Assembly (NCBI GenBank): GCA_905235285.1
Contig: CAJOLI010000019.1
Coordinates: forward strand, 1 to 48,483
Source of the DNA: an uncultured Bacteroidaceae bacterium
GTDB lineage: Bacteria > Bacteroidota > Bacteroidia > Bacteroidales > Bacteroidaceae
Reading direction: 5' to 3'
Length of the DNA stretch: 48,483 bases
A program made the translations under genes and the position numbers. How positions within the stretch are numbered: position 1 is the first letter of the stretch; the number at the start of each line of letters is the position of its first letter. Below the pieces are notes generated by a model, which was not told the origin of the DNA, ran no database searches, and saw only the letters and a program-made list of their open reading frames with translations. Of the stretch, positions 43,143-48,483 are shown piece after piece.

Positions 43143-44543
43143 ATGAATATTCAGTCAATCCCTGTTCTTTTGCTCACTGGTTATCTCGGGAGCGGTAAGA
43201 CAACTCTTCTCAATCGTATCCTCAACAACCGCAGAGGAATCAAGTTTGCTGTAATCGTCAACGACATCGGCGAGGTAAACATAGATGCCGACTTAATAGA
43301 GAAGGGTGGAGTAGTAGGGCAAAAGGATGATAGCCTCGTGGCACTGCAGAACGGATGTATCTGCTGTACACTTAAGATGGATCTTGTAGAGCAGTTGCGC
43401 GACATCACTCGGCAGCAACGTTTCGACTACATTGTCATCGAGGCCAGCGGCATATGCGAGCCCGCACCTATCGCCCAGACTATCTGCTCAATACCAACAA
43501 TGGGCATGGAATATATGCGCGATGGTCTTCCTGTTGTCGACTGTATAGCAACCGTCGTCGATGCTCTCCGCTTGCGCGACGAGTTCGGCAACGGAGGCGA
43601 TCTCCTGCGGCCAGGGCTTGACGAGGAAGATATCGAGAATCTGGTTATTCAGCAGATAGAATTCTGCAACATCATTCTGCTCAACAAAGCATCAGAAGTG
43701 AGCGCTCACGAACTCGGACGCATACGTGAAATAATAAAGGCCATCCAGCCAAAGGCCGAGATAATCGAATGCGACTACTGCGACGTAGACCTCGACCACC
43801 TGCTCAACACCCGCTTGTTCGACTTTGATAAAGTGGCGACATCAGCCGCTTGGATAGACGAGATAGAGAATCATCATGACGATGATGATGACGACGATGA
43901 TGCTCACGAACACCACGACGACGATGATGCTCACGAACACCACGACGGCGATGATGCTCACGAACATCACCACGATGACGATGATGCTCACGAACACCAC
44001 CACGACGACAATGATGCTCACGAACACCACCACGACGACAATGATGCTCACGAACACCACCACGATGACGGCAATGATGGCGACCACCGTTCAGTTTCCG
44101 GCGGTTCGTCCGCCGGATCCCATCACCATCACCACCACCATCACCACGACCATGACGAAGGCGAAGCCGAGGAATATGGCATCGGCACTTTCGTCTACTA
44201 TCGCCGTGAGCCGTTAAATCTTGGCCGCTTCGACGAGTTCGTGGCACGTCATTGGCCAAAGAGCATAATCCGTGCCAAAGGCATCTGTTGGTTTTCCGAA
44301 GAGAGCGACACATGCTATGTCTTCGAGCAGGCAGGGCGACAGGTGTCTCTGCGTAACGCTGGAGCGTGGTATGCCACGATGCCGGCCGATGAGCTCGCAG
44401 ATTTCAAGGCACAGCATCCCGACTTGGAGCGCGACTGGGACCAACTCTACGGCGACCGAATGCAGAAATTGGTCTTCATAGGACAGCACCTCGACAAGGA
44501 CGCCATCACAGCTGCTCTTGACAACTGCTTACAGCGACCGTAA
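43143..44543 (+). CDS. CobW/COG0523 metallochaperone GTPase with long His/Asp-rich repeat
   Basis: 466 residues. The P-loop GYLGSGKTTLLN (13-24), the metal-binding CxCC motif in NGCICCTL (C72, C74, C75), and the C-terminal CobW_C domain (GTFVYYRREPLNLGRF ...) define the G3E family that delivers Zn, Co or Ni to client enzymes. The guanine-specificity motif NKxD is NKAS (181-184). Residues 244-338 are an extended His/Asp tract: six units of DAHEHH(H)DDx with 27- or 30-bp DNA periods (43872-44156), then nine consecutive His. Such tracts bind many metal ions and may store metal. No client gene is adjacent and no Zur-type site was seen. Confidence 0.9.
   Translation: MNIQSIPVLLLTGYLGSGKTTLLNRILNNRRGIKFAVIVNDIGEVNIDADLIEKGGVVGQKDDSLVALQNGCICCTLKMDLVEQLRDITRQQRFDYIVIEASGICEPAPIAQTICSIPTMGMEYMRDGLPVVDCIATVVDALRLRDEFGNGGDLLRPGLDEEDIENLVIQQIEFCNIILLNKASEVSAHELGRIREIIKAIQPKAEIIECDYCDVDLDHLLNTRLFDFDKVATSAAWIDEIENHHDDDDDDDDAHEHHDDDDAHEHHDGDDAHEHHHDDDDAHEHHHDDNDAHEHHHDDNDAHEHHHDDGNDGDHRSVSGGSSAGSHHHHHHHHHDHDEGEAEEYGIGTFVYYRREPLNLGRFDEFVARHWPKSIIRAKGICWFSEESDTCYVFEQAGRQVSLRNAGAWYATMPADELADFKAQHPDLERDWDQLYGDRMQKLVFIGQHLDKDAITAALDNCLQRP
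43872..44156 (+). repeat. Coding tandem repeat in the CobW gene
   Basis: Six copies of GATGCTCACGAACACCAC-type units with period 27 then 30 bp, followed by a run of CAC/CAT codons. It encodes DAHEHH(H)DD repeats and nine His. The array should be prone to slippage in units of three bases. Confidence 0.9.
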
Positions 44544-44561
44544 ACTCCATTTCTCACTTTT

Positions 44562-44645
44562 CTGCCTCTTCTAAATCCTCCCCTAAAGGGAAGAACTTCA
44601 GCCCCAAATCCCCTTTCCTTCAGGGGAGGGGGTAGGGGAGAGGCC
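44562..44645 (-). repeat. Composite element, type B without the 35-bp module, intergenic (reverse orientation)
   Basis: About 84 bp between the CobW and DUF5687 genes. Read as reverse complement it matches the copies at 1162 and 2586 (ends GCCTCT...GAGAGGC, inner CTAAATCCTCCCCTAAAGGG and CCTTTCCTTCAGGGGAGG), but lacks the 35-bp module; 118 minus about 34 gives 84. Confidence 0.75.
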
Positions 44646-44662
44646 CCTTTCACTTTCCACTT

Positions 44663-46066
44663 ATGTTCAAAGAACTCCTATCCCTCTGGCTCACACAGAA
44701 ACAGCGTGCATTCTCCTGGCGTACCTTCTTCGTAGGCCTCTTTCTCGCGCTCTATTTCGTAGGAATTGTCGTCGGCACTTATTTTGGAGTGCGAGAGAGC
44801 CTCGCAGAGTTCAAGCCTCCTTTTGAACTTGCAGCCATTGTACCTCTCATGGCGGTAGCTATCATTCCCGCTGATCTGTTGATAAAAATCTTTTGGAGAC
44901 ACTCACCCGTAGAGATGGACGACTACATCCGCACACGTCCCGTCACACATAAGACTTGGACCCTCTTCATCCTCTTCGACACCTGTATGGGAGGGCTTCA
45001 GTGGTTGCTTCCGTGTTGCATGGCTTTCGTCGTCGCTATCTTCCTTCCTCTGTGGACCGCGCCCGTCGTACTCCTGCTCGCCCTGTCGTGTTCTATCGTC
45101 AATGCACTTTTCCAAAATTGTTGGCGACGCGCACCAGGTAATCAGTGGACACTGCCACTCGTGCCCTCGTATATGCTCTGGCTCCTCCTCGCCTATGGCA
45201 TTGCCGTCGCATGTATGTTTGCCGTATCGTCATCATCGTCATCGTTATGGCTGTCGTCATCGTTGCTCCTCTTCCTCAATGTAGGAGCCGCCAAGGCACT
45301 ACTCTGGTATTTTGGCCGCCTGCGCAACCATAATGAGGAACAGCACCTTCCAGTTCATACTACAGCGCGCTCCCTCGGCGACGTCTCACTCTGGAGCATT
45401 GAGTGGGTGCAGATCTTGCGGAGCAAGAGGCTGCGAGTCAGCGTTATCACCATCGCCGTGGTTTTCATTCTCAATACCTATCTCCAGCAGCAGACTGCCA
45501 GCCAGCAACTCAACGGTCTGAACATCATGCTCCTTTTCGGTATCGGGTTCCCAAGTATCATTCTCGCACAGTGGGTTTTTGGCATCGAGGCAAACTTTTT
45601 CTCCGGTGTATGGACCAAACCTTGGTCCGTTCAAGACATACTACGCCGAAAGTACTATTTCTTCTGCGCCCTCTGTGCCATCATGGCTCTGCTCATACTG
45701 CCCTGTGTCATCTTTATGGGCATGAGCTTCTGGATATGGATATCCACGTTCCTCTTCGCTTGCGGCGTCCTCGTGCTACCCTTCATGGCTACATGCCTCT
45801 ACAGCAGCCGGATGGACCTCTTCGCATCCGCCTTTTTTAATTATCAAGGCGGAAACAAACAGCTCAACATTTTCTCCTTTGTCATGTTCATCCCTATTGG
45901 CATCTACTTCGCAGCCTATTTCTTGTTGCCACAGCCGTGGTCGCACCTCGCCGTAAGCGCTCTTGGCATCATAGGATTCATGTTGCATCGGCCATATATC
46001 CACTTCGTGTCCACCCGCTGGTTCACTCGGCGTTATGACATCATGGAACGCTGGCTTTCAGAGTAA
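44663..46066 (+). CDS. Polytopic membrane protein, DUF5687-type ABC permease
   Basis: 467 residues with about 10-12 membrane helices (for example TFFVGLFLALYFVGIVVGTYFG, PVVLLLALSCSIVNALF, YYFFCALCAIMALLILPCVIFMG, NIFSFVMFIPIGIYFAAYFLL). It starts with the family-type MFKELLSLWLTQKQRAFSW. The ABC ATPase follows 77 bp downstream on the same strand, so the two probably form a transporter. The direction and substrate are unknown. Short low-complexity stretches (SSSSSSLWLSSS) occur at about 190-200. Confidence 0.8.
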   Translation: MFKELLSLWLTQKQRAFSWRTFFVGLFLALYFVGIVVGTYFGVRESLAEFKPPFELAAIVPLMAVAIIPADLLIKIFWRHSPVEMDDYIRTRPVTHKTWTLFILFDTCMGGLQWLLPCCMAFVVAIFLPLWTAPVVLLLALSCSIVNALFQNCWRRAPGNQWTLPLVPSYMLWLLLAYGIAVACMFAVSSSSSSLWLSSSLLLFLNVGAAKALLWYFGRLRNHNEEQHLPVHTTARSLGDVSLWSIEWVQILRSKRLRVSVITIAVVFILNTYLQQQTASQQLNGLNIMLLFGIGFPSIILAQWVFGIEANFFSGVWTKPWSVQDILRRKYYFFCALCAIMALLILPCVIFMGMSFWIWISTFLFACGVLVLPFMATCLYSSRMDLFASAFFNYQGGNKQLNIFSFVMFIPIGIYFAAYFLLPQPWSHLAVSALGIIGFMLHRPYIHFVSTRWFTRRYDIMERWLSE

Positions 46067-46143
46067 CCCCATTTCCCCCACCTCGGGCTGCGGCGCAGGG
46101 TTCCCCATGTGCAGCCCTCTCGTTTTCATTTTCACTTTTCACA

Positions 46144-46935
46144 ATGGAACTTAAAATAGAGAATCTTAAGAAAATCTATGGCGACAAGGTCGCCTTGGAC
46201 ATCCCTTCCTTACACATCAAAAGTGGCGAACTCGTCGGACTTGTAGGTAACAACGGTGCCGGCAAGACAACTCTCCTCCGCCTAATACTCGACCTCATAC
46301 GCGCCGACAGCGGGCGCGTGCTCTCCGATGGTGTCGACGTCACCGGTGCCACCGACGAGCATAAGGCTGATTTCACGGCGGCGGACAATATCGCATGGAA
46401 ACGCTATACAGGCTCATTCATCGACAGCCGCTTCCTCATTGATTTCTACACTCCCGAGGAATATTTCACTTTCGTCGGACGTCTCTACGGCATTACGCCC
46501 GAGCTCGTCATGGAGCGGCTCGAAGCCTTCAAGCCGCTCATGCACGACGAGATCCTCGGCACGCAAAAGTATCTACGCGATTTCTCAGAGGGCAATCGCC
46601 AGAAGATAGGCATCATTGGAGCTATGATGATTCACCCAAAGGTGCTCTTGCTCGACGAGCCTTTCAACTATCTCGATCCATCCTCGCAGATCATCGTCTC
46701 ACGTCTCATTGCCGAGATGAACAGCAAGCTCGGCACAACCGTCATCATCTCCAGCCATAACCTCTCTTTTGTTGCTGACATCTCTTCGCGTATCCTCTTG
46801 CTCGAGAAGGGACTTATCATAAAAGACCTGGACAACACCGAAGGGTCCGCCATAGCCGAACTCAACAATTATTTCATTCAACTCTCGGAATCCGAAAATA
46901 TTGATAATAAGCCCACTATAGTGACTACTGAGTAG
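46144..46935 (+). CDS. ABC transporter ATPase, partner of the DUF5687 permease
   Basis: 263 residues. Walker A GNNGAGKTTLLR, the ABC signature (degenerate: FSEGNRQKIGIIGAM, with SEGN instead of SGGQ), Walker B VLLLDEPFNYLDPSS and the switch His (ISSHNLSF) are present. It resembles CcmA/YxlF-type exporters. It would drive the membrane protein encoded just upstream. A terminator overlaps its stop codon. Confidence 0.9.
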   Translation: MELKIENLKKIYGDKVALDIPSLHIKSGELVGLVGNNGAGKTTLLRLILDLIRADSGRVLSDGVDVTGATDEHKADFTAADNIAWKRYTGSFIDSRFLIDFYTPEEYFTFVGRLYGITPELVMERLEAFKPLMHDEILGTQKYLRDFSEGNRQKIGIIGAMMIHPKVLLLDEPFNYLDPSSQIIVSRLIAEMNSKLGTTVIISSHNLSFVADISSRILLLEKGLIIKDLDNTEGSAIAELNNYFIQLSESENIDNKPTIVTTE

Positions 46936-46949
46936 TAACGGGCTTTTTC
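46909..46949 (+). terminator. Rho-independent terminator overlapping the ABC ATPase stop codon
   Basis: AAGCCC pairs with GGGCTT, followed by TTT; inside, ACTACT/AGTAGT forms a second perfect stem. The stop codon TAG (46933-46935) lies within the structure. Confidence 0.7.
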
Positions 46950-47083
46950 AAGTGAACTCAGTATCCTTTCTTTGATTTTTTCCGTCACTTACACTTTCCC
47001 TTGCAATATGTTATGTCTCAAACGCTTGGGAGTATTGTAAGTGACCCTTTCGTTGTCACTCATATACCACCGGCCGAGCTGAA

Positions 47084-47102
47084 GTAAAACGTGTTGTTTT
47101 AC
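47084..47102. repeat. Hairpin next to the 47-kb tandem array
   Basis: A perfect 7-bp inverted repeat GTAAAAC/GTTTTAC with loop GTGTT stands 5 bp before the 22-bp array. Confidence 0.55.
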
Positions 47103-47106
47103 CTCT

Positions 47107-47194
47107 ACACAGCCGGTTGAATCAGTCAACACAGCCGGTTGAATCAGCCAACACAGTTGGTTGAATCAGCCAACACAGCCGGTTGGATCAGGAA
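47107..47194 (+). repeat. Tandem array, 4 x 22 bp, downstream of the ABC ATPase gene
   Basis: Four contiguous 22-bp units (47107, 47129, 47151, 47173) with core ACACAGCCGGTTGAATCAGC. The core CAGCCGGTTGAAT matches the minus-strand core CAGCCGGGTGAAT of the 12-unit array at 35181-35444. Both read in the same direction as the gene that ends upstream of them. The last unit is the most diverged. Confidence 0.9.
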
Positions 47195-47560
47195 AACAAC
47201 TTACGAAGACAGCTGTGATATTATTTTCTTTCGCTCCTTCTTTTTTGCACTGTTAATCTGTTCATATTTGCGAAACGTGAATTATCTCACGGACAGAGCA
47301 AATCAATAAGCGAAGAATTAATATTCTATCCTATTTCTTTCATTTTGCACCTACACACCTATAATTTATATATAATCTATTGATTTCTAATAATTAACAT
47401 AGTAGGTGATAAGCCTTAACGTTAGTCTTTTTGTAGGTGTTTATTTGTCTATTAAGGGATGTAACGTAGCGGTGACGCGGTAAGGGGCGCGTCGCCAGCT
47501 CTCGGCGTTGATTCGCCTTGGTCGTTGATTCGCCCTGGGTTTAATTCGCCCTCGAGGTGA
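47195..47560. other. AT-rich intergenic region with CACCTACA inverted repeats
   Basis: No gene was found. CACCTACA (47348-47355) and its exact reverse complement TGTAGGTG (47432-47439) flank an AT-rich stretch (ATAATTTATATATAATC), with imperfect inner copies CACCTAT (47356) and AGTAGGTG (47401). Further on, three copies of a TTGATTCGCCCT-like sequence with 16-17-bp spacing (47507-47553) end just before the stop codon of the convergent gene. Confidence 0.5.
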
Positions 47561-48367
47561 TTAGAACTCAATGATTTCTCCTCCTTTGCTGCATCCATAT
47601 TTCCTCAGGAGATTTTGGATGAAGTGTGCGCAGTCGTTGACGCCCTGGCGGTTGCCGTCGTAACCGTTGACAATGGCCAGCAAGCGGGTTGTTTCCAATG
47701 TCAGTTTTGTGCGTTCATGGTCGCTCGTAGGTGTCCCGATTCCCCCGATGGCGTCGCGGTAAACGGGTAGCCCTGCTATGTTCAACATTCCTCGGCCTAT
47801 GCCTTCGTAGGGCTCTCCTTCGCGTCCGATACCTAACACAATTGCCTCTCCCCAGTCCTCCACTAACAGCCTCTTCCCTAACCCCTCCCCTGAAGGGAAG
47901 GTGGATTTGGAGCAGTAGTCTTTCCCTGAAGGGAAGGTGGATTTGGAGCAGTAGTCTTTCCCTTTATGGATGGGGGAAGGGCTGTTGTGCATAGCTATTT
48001 TGTCGGCGTCGAAGCCGCCTATGCTGTAGCCATAGGCTATGGATGCCAGATTTATAAGGTCAACGAGTGTGCTTACCCGGTACAGCTCATGTCCTTTCAG
48101 CGTCCGGCGTATCAGGGCTTCTCCAGATGGGCGATAGCGGCTTGGGTCTTTCCCGCATCGTCGATAAGCTTCGCGTGTGGCTTCTATCGCAGGCATCGCT
48201 TTGATGCTGTCGGCGGTATACCTTTGTCTGTAGTCATCGAGAAAGGCATTTATCTCTTCCCACAGAGCTTCGTTGTGCTCGCTGTTGACGACGTCGGCAA
48301 GAACAGCGGCGCCCACGAATTGTGGGCACCGCGTCCTTATTTCATCAGAAACAGATATCCTAATCAT
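47561..48367 (-). CDS. B3/B4 tRNA-binding-domain protein (PheRS beta-related) with in-frame repeat element
   Basis: 268 residues. The fold is the B3/B4 editing-like domain of phenylalanyl-tRNA synthetase beta as a free-standing protein: PAIEATREAYRRCGKDPSRYRPS, STLVDLINLASIAYGYSIGGFDAD and LGIGREGEPYEGIGRGMLNIAGLPVYRD. Such proteins may act as trans-editing factors; the substrate is unknown. Residues about 128-174 are an insertion of repeat origin that splits the domain, including a 12-residue duplication GKDYCSKSTFPS. Whether the domain still folds is uncertain, since the insert is at a loop between two conserved blocks. Confidence 0.82.
   Translation of the reverse strand: MIRISVSDEIRTRCPQFVGAAVLADVVNSEHNEALWEEINAFLDDYRQRYTADSIKAMPAIEATREAYRRCGKDPSRYRPSGEALIRRTLKGHELYRVSTLVDLINLASIAYGYSIGGFDADKIAMHNSPSPIHKGKDYCSKSTFPSGKDYCSKSTFPSGEGLGKRLLVEDWGEAIVLGIGREGEPYEGIGRGMLNIAGLPVYRDAIGGIGTPTSDHERTKLTLETTRLLAIVNGYDGNRQGVNDCAHFIQNLLRKYGCSKGGEIIEF
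47846..47986 (-). repeat. Composite repeat element with a 36-bp tandem duplication, in frame in the B3/B4 gene
   Basis: The plus strand begins around CAGCCTCTTCCCTAACCCC and ends around GGGGGAAGGGCTGTT, a weak form of the AGCCTCTCC ends. Inside are two perfect 36-bp units (47891-47926, 47927-47962), each with TGAAGGGAAGGTGG and AGCAGTAGTCTTTCCC, matching the GCAGAAGTCCTTCCC part of the barrel-gene elements. Confidence 0.75.
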
Positions 48368-48390
48368 TTTATTGATTTTCAGCGTTCATT

Positions 48391-48452
48391 AGTGTCCCGT
48401 TAAAATTGGGACGAGTTAAATATTAATCAAACAACCCCGGAATAAGGGGACT
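48391..48452. other. Hairpins at the right edge, possible end of a mobile element
   Basis: GTCCC/GGGAC around GTTAAAATT (48392-48410) and CCCC/GGGG around GGAATAA (48437-48451). The first lies 25 bp upstream of the B3/B4 start. Such sequences occur at insertion-sequence ends, but no transposase is in the window, so this remains a guess. Confidence 0.2.
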
Positions 48453-48483
48453 ATGTTGCTCTTTGACATCATTGGAATAAGTC

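Noticed and set aside
43804..44313. 169-residue His/Arg-rich frame antisense to the CobW repeat
   Set aside because: It is the complement of the DAHEHH tandem repeat and ends within the CobW gene; low-complexity DNA keeps all frames open.

Overview
The window looks like a chromosomal segment of a Bacteroidales bacterium, most likely Prevotellaceae-like. The evidence is: Bacteroidota -7 promoter boxes (TAnnTTTG) in front of many genes and no obvious Shine-Dalgarno sites; a TonB-dependent-receptor-type outer membrane barrel; GxGYxYP, GH78, GH43 and M64 degradative enzymes with export signals; a Bacteroidota-type SecA with a C-terminal zinc tail; a stand-alone AICAR transformylase; and a DUF4105/Lnb-type protein. 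No tRNA or rRNA gene, CRISPR array, prophage or complete insertion sequence was seen.

Layout. 1-2644 is the 3' part of an outer membrane barrel gene that carries four repeat elements. 2735-5482 (minus) holds a GxGYxYP/discoidin protein and a small exported protein. 5986-9502 (plus) is the translation cluster thrS-infC-rpmI-rplT. 9597-12221 (minus) is a lipoprotein alpha-L-rhamnosidase. 12529-13935 (plus) is AICAR transformylase plus a Lys-rich mini-protein. 14082-20484 (minus) is a DUF4105/Lnb protein, a degenerate alkaline-phosphatase-superfamily protein and secA. 20799-25287 (plus) is a MacB-like exporter operon. 25303-26780 (minus) has two paralogous deoxynucleoside kinases. 27118-31123 (plus) is ribE, glnS and a TPR protein. 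31145-37628 (minus) runs helicase, serS, tkt, rpiB. 37784-43073 (plus) is a compact operon: nitroreductase, DUF2520, KdsC-like, Maf, lipoprotein, M64 peptidase, GH43. 43143-46935 (plus) has a His-rich CobW GTPase and a DUF5687/ABC pair. 47561-48367 (minus) is a B3/B4-domain protein.

The individual genes are mostly housekeeping or polysaccharide/peptide-utilisation functions. The unusual layer is repeats. (i) A modular GC-rich element with inverted ends AGCCTC(A/T)CC, with or without a 35-bp module containing GACGCTCGACACTTCGAGAA, is inserted in coding sequence. In the barrel gene the module is translated in all three reading frames without a stop. It occurs again inside the B3/B4 gene and between genes, and degenerate solo modules lie beside thrS, in the rpmI-rplT gap and in the exporter operon. 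(ii) A different palindrome sits in frame inside serS. (iii) Three tandem arrays, all with a 22-bp period, lie just after the 3' ends of genes; two share a core (CAGCCGGnTGAAT) in the same orientation relative to the upstream gene. These resemble protein-coding palindromic elements known from Rickettsia (RPE) but are unrelated in sequence as far as can be judged by eye.

Other points of interest are a phosphatase homologue lacking most metal ligands and apparently starting at a non-AUG codon, promoter boxes placed so close to start codons that leaderless mRNAs are likely, and a metallochaperone GTPase with six DAHEHH repeats.
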